A DNA stretch of 9,498 nucleotides, from positions 1 to 9,498 of the forward strand of contig WQXZ01000061.1 in the NCBI GenBank assembly GCA_009781525.1, given 5' to 3'. Positions 1 through 6,933 of this stretch are shown here, piece by piece (position 1 is the first letter of the stretch; every line of letters begins with the position of its first letter). Under the pieces are notes generated by a model that was given only the letters and a program-made list of their open reading frames with translations, did not search any database and had not been told where the DNA came from. A program made the translations under genes and the position numbers. This stretch comes from Coriobacteriia bacterium. GTDB lineage: Bacteria; Actinomycetota; Coriobacteriia; Coriobacteriales; UBA8131.

Positions 1-636
1 CAAAAGCGCCTGCTTACGCAGCAAGCTGATTTTTTCACGAATCTCAGATATCTCATCTGGAGTGACCAAGCCCAGATGACGTGACTCTATCTGCGCTCCG
101 TCTACTCTTGGCATATACCCGATTACCGGTATATCAAGTTCGCTTTCAATCATCTGTTTGTAGAAATCGTAGCTAGACTGACGCACATTGTTCAAAAGAA
201 CAGCCTTGATCATGTTGGGCTCATAGTTCAAGTAGCCGGAAATCAACGCACAGACTGAGCGCGCCATTCCGCTGGCGTTTGCCACTAGCACAGTCGGTGT
301 CTTAGTAAGCAGAGCAAGATGATTCGATGAAGCAAAACTGGTGTTGGACTGACCATCGAAGAGCCCCATAACACCTTCGATCAAAGTGATGTCTGATTCG
401 GTGGAGTTTTGTTGCAGAGCCTTTAGCACACCCTGCTCCCCCATCAGGAAGATATCCAGGTTGCGTGACATAACACCGGTAGCCTTGGTGTGAAACATCG
501 GGTCAATATAATCGGGCCCACACTTGAAAGCTCGTACCTGTCTCTGCATCGCTGACAGAGCAGCTAACAATGCACAGGTAATCGTAGTCTTACCACAACC
601 ACTGCCTGTACCAGCAATCATGAACCTGGCTGTCAT
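1..636 (-). CDS. cbiA: Cobyrinate a,c-diamide synthase CbiA, 5' part only (cut by the left edge)
   Basis: This is the first 212 codons of a gene that runs off the window; the family is usually about 450 residues. CbiA is a cytoplasmic ATP- and glutamine-dependent amidotransferase that amidates the a and c acetate side chains of (cobalt-)cobyrinate. The visible part is the N-terminal ATP-binding domain. It has a P-loop GTGSGCGKTT at residues 9-18, the family signature FKCGPDYIDPMFH at 37-49, SRNLD at 57-61, LIEGVMGLFDG at 85-95, and ESRHLGLVTPDE at 184-195. The C-terminal glutamine amidotransferase domain, with its catalytic cysteine, must lie to the left. The ATG overlaps the stop of the upstream cbiE-cbiT gene by 4 nt (ATGA), with a good ribosome binding site ahead of it, so the start is secure. 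Hydrogenobyrinate synthase CobB belongs to the same family; the CbiX and SirC context favours the cobalt-early substrate. Confidence 0.96.
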   Translation of the reverse strand, partial: MTARFMIAGTGSGCGKTTITCALLAALSAMQRQVRAFKCGPDYIDPMFHTKATGVMSRNLDIFLMGEQGVLKALQQNSTESDITLIEGVMGLFDGQSNTSFASSNHLALLTKTPTVLVANASGMARSVCALISGYLNYEPNMIKAVLLNNVRQSSYDFYKQMIESELDIPVIGYMPRVDGAQIESRHLGLVTPDEISEIREKISLLRKQALL

Positions 637-1886
637 CGTCGTTCTCCTTCAGTAATGTCAGAGTCATCAGAATCATCTCGCACCAGAGCCTCGCCACTGA
701 TGATGTAGACAGGGTTATTAGCAACCATTATGTCGTAGCTACCAACCTTGTTGGCTCTGGACACATTCAGGCAAACTATTTCTGTCATAAGTTGATATTT
801 CTCGAATACCTGCTGAGCCTGGGCAAGGCTTTGCAGTGTAACTGCGTTAGTGACGATGCGAATCTGTGGATTCTTGGCTATTAGCACCCCAACGATTTCA
901 TCCAGCTTATTTGAAGAGCCACCAATGAAAGCCTTGTCAGGCAAAGGCAAATCAGCCAATACCTCTGGTGCCTCGCCATGTACAACAGCGACATTGAAGG
1001 CTTTCAGCGCGGTCAAGTTCTTAAATGTCAGGTCGCAAGCCTGCCGGTTACTGTCTATTGCGTAGACCAAACCATCATCGGCCTTGCGTGCCAGCTCAAT
1101 AGCAACAGATCCAGTTCCGGTTCCGATGTCATAAACAATGTCACCAGGGGTAACCCGCAGTTTATTAACAGAAACCCAGCGAACCTCTTCCTTGGTCATC
1201 GGAATATCAGCTCGCACAAAATCAGAGTCGCTTAACGCTCTGTGACTCAAAGCGTAGTCAGGATTCTCGATATATATCACCGATAAGTCATCGAAGGGCA
1301 CATCAACCAATTGTTTTGCTCTGCCGGAAGTTATCTTTTCGTCAAGGTAAGAGAGTCTTTCTCCAACTGTTATTGACACCTCTCCCAAGCCAGAATCAAC
1401 CAATTGCTTGCAGATTCGGTCTACGCTATTCGCCCCTCCAGTCAGTGCAAAAACTTTGTGGTTGTAGGTGACCTTCGGAACAATGAACTGATTGCGCCCA
1501 TGCAAACTGGTCAGAACAGCATCGTCATAGGCAACCTTGATCTGTGCGCTGAGGTATGAAATCGCACTGATGCCAGGCACAAGTTCGACCTGATAATACT
1601 CTGACCATTGACTGACCAGATGCTTAGCCAGACTGTAGCAGCCACTGTCGCCACTGACTAAAACAACAATGGGGTTACCTGAGACACTCTCAAATCCATC
1701 GTGCTCCACAAGGCTTGCCAGCCGCTCACTGATTTCACTGATTGACATGCCTCGCAAACCAATGCTCTCGCCGATACGATCAGAAGCCAAGACGTGGTCA
1801 GCAGCTTCAATCAAGCTAGAAGCGTAAGGCGTCAGAAAAGCACTGCTACCTGGACCGAAACCAACTATAAATAACCTGCGCTTCAC
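633..1886 (-). CDS. cobL: Precorrin/cobalt-precorrin C5,C15-methyltransferase (decarboxylating), CbiE-CbiT fusion (CobL-like)
   Basis: The 417-residue protein joins two S-adenosylmethionine methyltransferases, as in CobL. The CbiE half (about 1-205) methylates C5. It shows GFGPG at 9-13, SGDSGCYS at 78-85, PGIS at 104-107 and SLHGR at 127-131. The CbiT half (about 225-395) methylates C15 and decarboxylates the ring C acetate. It shows PMTKEEVR at 229-236, the cofactor-binding loop DIGTGTGSVAIE at 253-264, and IGGSSNKL at 321-328. A short acidic tail (RDDSDDSD, 403-410) ends the protein. The start is GTG: an in-frame TGA lies just upstream (one codon between), and the first beta strand of the fold begins at residue 4, leaving no room for another start. 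The gene begins 10 nt after cbiX and overlaps cbiA by 4 nt. In an early-cobalt pathway the substrates would be cobalt-precorrin-6B and -7; which form is used is inferred from context. Confidence 0.95.
   Translation of the reverse strand: MKRRLFIVGFGPGSSAFLTPYASSLIEAADHVLASDRIGESIGLRGMSISEISERLASLVEHDGFESVSGNPIVVLVSGDSGCYSLAKHLVSQWSEYYQVELVPGISAISYLSAQIKVAYDDAVLTSLHGRNQFIVPKVTYNHKVFALTGGANSVDRICKQLVDSGLGEVSITVGERLSYLDEKITSGRAKQLVDVPFDDLSVIYIENPDYALSHRALSDSDFVRADIPMTKEEVRWVSVNKLRVTPGDIVYDIGTGTGSVAIELARKADDGLVYAIDSNRQACDLTFKNLTALKAFNVAVVHGEAPEVLADLPLPDKAFIGGSSNKLDEIVGVLIAKNPQIRIVTNAVTLQSLAQAQQVFEKYQLMTEIVCLNVSRANKVGSYDIMVANNPVYIISGEALVRDDSDDSDITEGERR
644..649 (-). promoter_or_regulatory. Ribosome binding site of cbiA
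   Basis: AAGGAG lies 7 nt upstream of the cbiA ATG, inside the last codons of the cbiE-cbiT gene. It supports the ATG at 636 as the start and, with the ATGA overlap, suggests translational coupling. Confidence 0.7.
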
Positions 1887-1894
1887 TGCTCATG

Positions 1895-1898
1895 CCCT
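1895..1898 (-). promoter_or_regulatory. Weak ribosome binding site of the cbiE-cbiT gene
   Basis: AGGG lies 8 nt upstream of the GTG start and overlaps the end of cbiX. It is short, and together with a GTG start it suggests modest initiation or dependence on ribosomes finishing cbiX. Confidence 0.4.
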
Positions 1899-2256
1899 AT
1901 ATCTGCCTGATACGGTCAACGACAATCTCAGCCAAACGCCGGTCAACTCCAAGCGGTTGACCAAGATCAATGTTGATTGCAGGATATTTCTCGCCGAAGC
2001 GCTTAATCATCTCTGGTATATCCTGCTTGATATGTACACCGGTAAACAAAAAGTAAGGAACGATTCTGATGTCGCTTACACCATCACGCACCAGCTCAGC
2101 AACCGTTTGCTCCAAGGTCCTGTCTGAGAGTTGCATATAAGTTGAGACTATATGAGTTTCAGGTAGCAGCTCTCGAACCATGTCAATGACTGCATCAAAC
2201 GCATCTTCGGTCTCTCTTGCTCTACTGCCATGAGCAACAACCAAAACACACTCCAT
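1897..2256 (-). CDS. cbiX: Short single-domain sirohydrochlorin chelatase (CbiX/SirB family)
   Basis: The 119-residue protein is a class II chelatase that inserts a divalent metal into sirohydrochlorin: cobalt for B12 or iron for siroheme. It has the N-terminal AHGSR motif with the metal-binding candidate His9, and a second conserved segment PYFLFTGVHIKQDIPE (67-82) with His75. The two histidines match the active-site pair of the small archaeal CbiX. The length is that of this small type, which works as a homodimer; two-domain CbiX or SirB proteins are about twice as long. There is no histidine-rich stretch and no C-terminal iron-sulfur cysteine motif. It starts with ATG sharing one base with the hemL stop (TAATG) and has the strongest ribosome binding site in the window. 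Its place between hemL and corrin genes favours cobalt, but iron cannot be excluded from sequence. Confidence 0.93.
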   Translation of the reverse strand: MECVLVVAHGSRARETEDAFDAVIDMVRELLPETHIVSTYMQLSDRTLEQTVAELVRDGVSDIRIVPYFLFTGVHIKQDIPEMIKRFGEKYPAINIDLGQPLGVDRRLAEIVVDRIRQI

Positions 2257-3593
2257 TATTTGCCCTCCTTCATGATTCGGCTGACTACCAGCTCAGCTCG
2301 TTCCAGCGTCTGATCGATATCATCATCAGTATGTGCAGCCGAGATAAACATCGCCTCAAACTGCGAAGGAGCCAAATATACCGACTGTTCCAACATCATC
2401 GAAAAATATTTCGCATATAACGATGTATCTGCCTGCCTGACATCGTCATAATCCTGTGCTGATTCGATCGAGAAAAAAGCACATAACAAAGACTCGATAT
2501 TGGTGACATGAGCCACCAGCCCAGCCTCTCTACAAACTGTGGATAAACCCTCGGCCAACCTTCCAGCCAAACTTTTCAGCTGCAGATATACCGCGCCATC
2601 CTGCAGTAGCTCAAGCTGAGCGATGCCTGCAGCTGTAGCAATCGGGTTACCCGACAGGGTGCCAGCCTGATAGACACCACCACTGGGTGAGACCAACTGC
2701 ATGATCTCTTTGCGACCACCATAGGCTCCCACCGGCATGCCGCCGCCGATTATCTTGCCATAGGTAACCAGATCTGCCGAAACATTGAAGTATTGTTGAG
2801 CCCCACCAGGTGCCAGGCGAAAACCAGTGATAACCTCGTCAAACACCAGCAGGGCACCATACTGATCGCATAGCGTGCGTAGCCCAGCAAGAAAATCAAC
2901 AGTCGGAAGCACTACTCCCATGTTTGCTGCCACAGGTTCAACAATGACGCAGGCAACATCATTTTGCGCAAGGAGTTCCGAGACCTTATCCAGATTATTG
3001 AATCGGCAGACCAGGGTGTCCTGCGCTACCGCTATGGGAACACCCAGACTGTCAGGCTCAGCCATGGTCATGGCACCCGAACCTGCTTTTACCAGCATGC
3101 TGTCGGTGTGACCGTGGTAGCATCCAGCGAACTTGATGATTTTCTGGCGACCGGTGAAAGCACGAGCCAGGCGCAGTGCGCCCATTACGGCTTCAGTGCC
3201 AGAATTGACCAGGCGCACCATGTCGACGTTTGGGTTCATCGAGCAGATCAGCTCTGCCAGCCTGACCTCAGCCGCCGTTGGAGCTCCGTAGCTCAAACCC
3301 CGCTCGGCTGCTTTGACAACAGCCTCGCGAATCGCTGGGTGATTGTGACCCATAATCATCGGACCCCAGGAGCCAACATAGTCGATATAGCTGTTACCAT
3401 CGATGTCGAAGACCTTTGAGCCATCAGCGCGGGCGATAAACAGTGGTTGCCCACCAACAGCCTTAAAGGCGCGAACGGGACTGTTCACTCCGCCTGGTAT
3501 CAGCATCTGAGCGCGTGCGAACAGCTGTTGTGATGCGGAGGTATCGCGGTTGGACGACACAGCCGCCCGACCGCTTTGCATAGTGGCACTCAT
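2256..3593 (-). CDS. hemL: Glutamate-1-semialdehyde 2,1-aminomutase HemL
   Basis: HemL is a cytoplasmic pyridoxal-phosphate enzyme that converts glutamate-1-semialdehyde, the product of HemA, into 5-aminolevulinate. At 445 residues it is close to the family length. Signatures include LIPGGVNSPVRAF (31-43), NSGTEAVMGALRLAR (130-144), the cofactor aspartate region FDEVITGFR (251-259), and TYGKIIGGGMPVGAYGG (277-293), where Lys280 is the expected Schiff-base lysine. GTLSGNP follows downstream as in the family. The ATG at 3593 overlaps the hemB stop by 4 nt (ATGA), but no strong ribosome binding site precedes it. About 22 residues come before the conserved LFARAQ segment, slightly longer than usual, so the second ATG four codons on (3581) is also possible. 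HemL and HemA are in the same operon but far apart. Confidence 0.97.
   Translation of the reverse strand: MSATMQSGRAAVSSNRDTSASQQLFARAQMLIPGGVNSPVRAFKAVGGQPLFIARADGSKVFDIDGNSYIDYVGSWGPMIMGHNHPAIREAVVKAAERGLSYGAPTAAEVRLAELICSMNPNVDMVRLVNSGTEAVMGALRLARAFTGRQKIIKFAGCYHGHTDSMLVKAGSGAMTMAEPDSLGVPIAVAQDTLVCRFNNLDKVSELLAQNDVACVIVEPVAANMGVVLPTVDFLAGLRTLCDQYGALLVFDEVITGFRLAPGGAQQYFNVSADLVTYGKIIGGGMPVGAYGGRKEIMQLVSPSGGVYQAGTLSGNPIATAAGIAQLELLQDGAVYLQLKSLAGRLAEGLSTVCREAGLVAHVTNIESLLCAFFSIESAQDYDDVRQADTSLYAKYFSMMLEQSVYLAPSQFEAMFISAAHTDDDIDQTLERAELVVSRIMKEGK
2263..2270 (-). promoter_or_regulatory. Strong ribosome binding site of cbiX
   Basis: AAGGAGGG lies 6 nt upstream of the cbiX ATG, inside the final codons of hemL. 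It is a near-perfect anti-16S match and fixes the cbiX start. Confidence 0.8.
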
Positions 3594-4570
3594 CCGATAT
3601 CACCGCGCTTGATGGCTTCAGCCAACTCCAGGGCGAAATATGTGATCAGCATGCCAGCGCCAGCCCTGAAAACAGTCACAGCGCTTTCACACATGGCTTT
3701 GTATTCATCGATCAGATCCAGTTTTGCCGCAGCTTTGATCATCGCGTATTCTCCGCTGACGCTGTAGGCTGCAATCGGTATCTTGGTCGCATCTGACACG
3801 CGGGCAATGATGTCTAAGTCCGTTAAAGCAGGTTTGATAATTATCATGTCGGCGCCTTCATCGACATCTGCCAGTACTCGACGCAAAGCTTCGCGCGAAT
3901 TGTGATAGTCCATCTGATAGGACTTTCTGTCGCCGAACTGGGGCGCTGATCCGGCGGCATCTCGGAAAGGTCCATAGAAGGCTGACGCATACTTGGCGGC
4001 ATAGCTCATAATTGGCACCTGAATCATGCCGTATGTATCCAAGGCTGCCCGGAGTGTGGCTACGGTTCCGTCCATCATGCCTGAAGGCGCAATGATGTCA
4101 GCACCAGCTGCTGCCTGGGAAACGGCGGTCTGTGCCAGCAGGGCTAAGGTTGCATCATTATCAACGTCAGCATTGGCAATCACACCGCAGTGACCGTGCG
4201 ACGTATACTCGCAAAGGCATAGATCGGTTATCAGGCAGATGTCATCCTGGAAGGCACCCTTCAGGTTGCGTAAGGATTGCTGAATCACGCCATCATCTGC
4301 ATAGGCACCAGAGCCAATTTCGTCCTTACTATCCGGCAGCCCAAACAGCAGAAACGAACTGACGCCAACCTGAAGCGCTGCCTCAACCGCTTTAACAACG
4401 GTATCGGCAGAATAGCGCGTCTGCCCCTCCATTGCCGGAAGCGGCTCAACAACACCTGTGCCAGCGCGTACGAATAACGGGTAAATCAGGGCGCTACTGC
4501 TTACACGGGTTTCTCTTACCAGTTTTCTGATGGCTTCAGTGCTGCGAAGCCGTCTTGTTCTAGTTTGCAT
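3590..4570 (-). CDS. hemB: Delta-aminolevulinic acid dehydratase (porphobilinogen synthase) HemB
   Basis: HemB condenses two 5-aminolevulinate molecules into porphobilinogen. The 326 residues match the usual length and the sequence is highly typical. Two active-site lysines are seen: Lys193 in SYAAKYASAFYGPFR and Lys246 in DMIIIKPAL. The metal site is the cysteine-rich, zinc-type version, TDLCLCEYTSHGHCG, with Cys118, Cys120 and Cys128, rather than the aspartate-rich version of magnesium-dependent enzymes. A DVDEGAD segment (235-241) sits where many bacterial enzymes carry the glutamate of an allosteric magnesium site. The ATG lies inside the last codons of the cobA-hemD gene (11-nt overlap) and has a GGAGG 9 nt upstream. 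The stop overlaps the hemL start by 4 nt. Confidence 0.98.
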   Translation of the reverse strand: MQTRTRRLRSTEAIRKLVRETRVSSSALIYPLFVRAGTGVVEPLPAMEGQTRYSADTVVKAVEAALQVGVSSFLLFGLPDSKDEIGSGAYADDGVIQQSLRNLKGAFQDDICLITDLCLCEYTSHGHCGVIANADVDNDATLALLAQTAVSQAAAGADIIAPSGMMDGTVATLRAALDTYGMIQVPIMSYAAKYASAFYGPFRDAAGSAPQFGDRKSYQMDYHNSREALRRVLADVDEGADMIIIKPALTDLDIIARVSDATKIPIAAYSVSGEYAMIKAAAKLDLIDEYKAMCESAVTVFRAGAGMLITYFALELAEAIKRGDIG

Positions 4571-6047
4571 CTGCCCTTACCTCCAATACTCTCTCTATCA
4601 AGCTTGCTATGGTTGATTGCTCTGAAACTGTGACCTGCATTTCGTAGGTGCGAGCTGTCTCAGCCGTCCTGCTGCCGATGCATATTGCTTTAACTGTGGA
4701 TAAGATCTGGTTTCTAACGTTATCGGTAAAAGCTCTGACTGCTGAAGAGCTGGTAAAGATCACGAAATCATACCCCGTGACATCGTCTGTCCTGGCACCA
4801 ACGACAGGTACACTGCGGTAGAGCGCCAGGTCTGTGTAGTTGATACCTGTTTTACGTAGCGCATCAGGTAAATCGGGAGCACCTGATTCAGCGCGAGCTA
4901 TCAGCACCTTGTCTGAGCTGCTCAATTTACTTATCAAGCCTTCAGATAAGGCAAGACTGTTGTACTCAGAGGGAATGTAGTCTGCTCGGATACCATAACG
5001 CAACAATGACTTTGCAGTCTCTGCGCCAACACAGGTGACCTTCATTTTGCCAAGCACTCTGATGTCGAATTCGGTCTGCAGCAGGGTATCGAATAAAACC
5101 TGCACACCATATTCACTGGTCAACACCAGCCAGCTGTACTGCTCTATTTCTCGCAAGGCATCGGCTAGTTGCTCCCTGGCAGCCGTCAGCGGCTTCAGCT
5201 CAGCTACCTGCATCTGTGTGACCTGAGCACCAAGATCAGCCAGCCGCGCTACCAGCCTTGACTTGCCTGACTTGACTCGCGGCACCAGTACCCTCACACC
5301 ATGCAGTGGTCTATTGCTGAACCAGTCGTAGTCATCAGCAAGCAGGCAGACTTCACCAATGATAATCAACGCTGGCGAAACAACATTGTTCGCTTTGGCC
5401 AGCTCGGGCAGGCTTGACACAGTGCCGATAATCTTGCGCTGAGCAGGCAAGGTTGCATTCTCGACAATGGCTGCAGGAGTCTCTTCCCTCATACCTGCCT
5501 GAATGCAACCTTGGCTGATAGCCGGCAAAGCAGCTACTCCCATCAGAAATACCAGGGTTCCTCCCCCGTCGACCAGGGCTTTGAAGTTGATATTCGGTAT
5601 CGAGTCGCTTTTTGTCTGTCCAGTAATGAAATGCACAGATGAAGCGTAGTCACGGTGAGTAACCGGAATTCCAGCAAAAGCTGGTCCAGCTATTGCAGAA
5701 GTAATACCTGGTATCACCTCGAATGCAACGCCATGCTCAACTAAAAGCTGGAGTTCTTCTCCCCCACGACCAAAAACAAACGGATCACCGCCCTTCAAAC
5801 GAACAACGTTTAAGCCCTGCTGGGCTTTTTCGAGCAGAAGTTGGTTGATCCTATCTTGGGGAATCGGGTGATTACCAGCGGTTTTGCCGACGTCGATAAT
5901 CTCAGCACTTTCTGGAATCATCGCAAGAATATCTACGCCAACGAAGCGGTCATGTAAAACAACATCAGCTTCAGCCAGAGCAGCAGCGCCTGCTAAGGTC
6001 AGCAATCCTTTTCTACCTGGACCAGCACCTACAAGGGTAACCTTCAT
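4560..6047 (-). CDS. cobA-hemD: Fused uroporphyrinogen-III C-methyltransferase and uroporphyrinogen-III synthase (CobA-HemD)
   Basis: The 495-residue protein carries two consecutive activities. Residues 1-240 are the CobA methyltransferase, which adds methyls at C2 and C7 of uroporphyrinogen III to give precorrin-2. It shows VGAGPG (6-11), RLKGGDPFVFGRGGEE (83-98), PGITSAIAGPA (113-123) and IPVTHRDYASS (127-137). Residues 248-490 are uroporphyrinogen-III synthase (HemD), which closes and inverts ring D of hydroxymethylbilane. That fold is poorly conserved, but LTSEYGVQVLFD (309-320), CVGAETAKSLL (339-349) and FTSSSAVRAF (431-440) are typical. The fusion places the branch-point methyltransferase on the enzyme that makes its substrate, which may favour flow to B12 or siroheme (inference). 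The ATG shares one base with the hemC stop (TGATG). No strong ribosome binding site is seen, so coupling to hemC is likely. Confidence 0.96.
   Translation of the reverse strand: MKVTLVGAGPGRKGLLTLAGAAALAEADVVLHDRFVGVDILAMIPESAEIIDVGKTAGNHPIPQDRINQLLLEKAQQGLNVVRLKGGDPFVFGRGGEELQLLVEHGVAFEVIPGITSAIAGPAFAGIPVTHRDYASSVHFITGQTKSDSIPNINFKALVDGGGTLVFLMGVAALPAISQGCIQAGMREETPAAIVENATLPAQRKIIGTVSSLPELAKANNVVSPALIIIGEVCLLADDYDWFSNRPLHGVRVLVPRVKSGKSRLVARLADLGAQVTQMQVAELKPLTAAREQLADALREIEQYSWLVLTSEYGVQVLFDTLLQTEFDIRVLGKMKVTCVGAETAKSLLRYGIRADYIPSEYNSLALSEGLISKLSSSDKVLIARAESGAPDLPDALRKTGINYTDLALYRSVPVVGARTDDVTGYDFVIFTSSSAVRAFTDNVRNQILSTVKAICIGSRTAETARTYEMQVTVSEQSTIASLIERVLEVRADAN
4580..4584 (-). promoter_or_regulatory. 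Ribosome binding site of hemB
   Basis: GGAGG lies 9 nt upstream of the hemB ATG, within the cobA-hemD coding sequence; a second weaker AGGG lies nearer the ATG. It confirms a start that overlaps the upstream gene by 11 nt. Confidence 0.7.
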
Positions 6048-6931
6048 CAGGCGCCTACTCTCATCAGGAGCTCATTTGCCAGCGATTCGCCAAGATACTG
6101 AGCCTGGTCAACTTTGCCTGTTGTTTTACCGATCTCAATCTCACCGCTTGGTGCAACATACATAGCAGTCAGCAGAATTTCTTCGCTTGCGATTTGGGCA
6201 AAAACACCGACAGGTGATTCACAGCTGCTGCCCAATGCTCGCAGATACGAGCGCTCTGCCAAGGAAGCAACCTCAGACTGCCAGTCATGCACTGCAGCCA
6301 GGTATGAAACGTTATCGCCTTTTCTTGCCTGTACGGCAATGATTCCCTGCGATCCTGCTGGTACCATTTCGTCTAAGGTGAAAACCCGACTGATGCGGTC
6401 GGCGCAACCCAGCCTGATCAGTCCGGCTTGCGCCAGAATCAGAGCAGAATACTCGCCAAGGTCAAGCTTCGCTAATCGAGTCAGAACATTGCCGCGAATC
6501 GGCTTTACCTCATAATCTGGATACATCAAGTTGAACTGAATAGACCTACGCTGACTTGATGAGCCAACCGGAAGTGAGTTGTCAAACTCGGTCTGCGCGT
6601 ACGGTAAAACCAATACATCAAAGGGGGCCTCGCGCTCTGTCAAAGCAACAACAGGTAGATCGTCATTGACATCGAAAGGCATATCCTTATAGCTGTGAAC
6701 CGCAATATCTATTCGGTCTTCGACCAGCGCCTGTTCAAGCTCGGTGATAAAAACCCCTTTACCGCCCAGTGTATCCAGGTCTATGTCCAGGTTTCGGTCA
6801 CCGGTGGTTCTGATCAATACCAGCTCAAAAATTACATCAGGGTTTGCGTGTTTTATCTTTGCCATGACAATCTCTGCCTGGGCAATCGCCAGCTCGCTCT
6901 CTCGACTTCCGACTCGTATTTTTTCCGTCAT
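6047..6931 (-). CDS. hemC: Porphobilinogen deaminase (hydroxymethylbilane synthase) HemC
   Basis: HemC polymerises four porphobilinogen units into hydroxymethylbilane. The 294 residues are slightly shorter than the roughly 310 typical of the family. Seen are VGSRESELAIAQA (7-19), TTGDRNLD (42-49), the catalytic aspartate in HSYKDMP (79-85, Asp83), SSQRRS (125-130), the substrate-binding segment RGNVLTRLAKLD (146-157), and the cofactor cysteine Cys237 in ALGSSCESPVG (232-242). The cysteine context departs from the commonest pattern (GGC followed by Q/S and P), but the key residue is kept. The start ATG lies 2 nt after the cobK-sirC stop with a strong GGAGGG ahead. Its product feeds the HemD half of the protein encoded immediately downstream. 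Confidence 0.97.
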   Translation of the reverse strand: MTEKIRVGSRESELAIAQAEIVMAKIKHANPDVIFELVLIRTTGDRNLDIDLDTLGGKGVFITELEQALVEDRIDIAVHSYKDMPFDVNDDLPVVALTEREAPFDVLVLPYAQTEFDNSLPVGSSSQRRSIQFNLMYPDYEVKPIRGNVLTRLAKLDLGEYSALILAQAGLIRLGCADRISRVFTLDEMVPAGSQGIIAVQARKGDNVSYLAAVHDWQSEVASLAERSYLRALGSSCESPVGVFAQIASEEILLTAMYVAPSGEIEIGKTTGKVDQAQYLGESLANELLMRVGA

Positions 6932-6933
6932 AT

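Noticed and set aside
2964..3419. A 151-codon open frame on the plus strand
   Set aside because: It lies opposite highly conserved hemL sequence, matches no family I know, and has no convincing ribosome binding site; it is a shadow of the real gene.
6114..6515. A 133-codon open frame on the plus strand
   Set aside because: It is antisense to conserved hemC; the composition (rich in Ser, Arg, Pro) is typical of a shadow frame.
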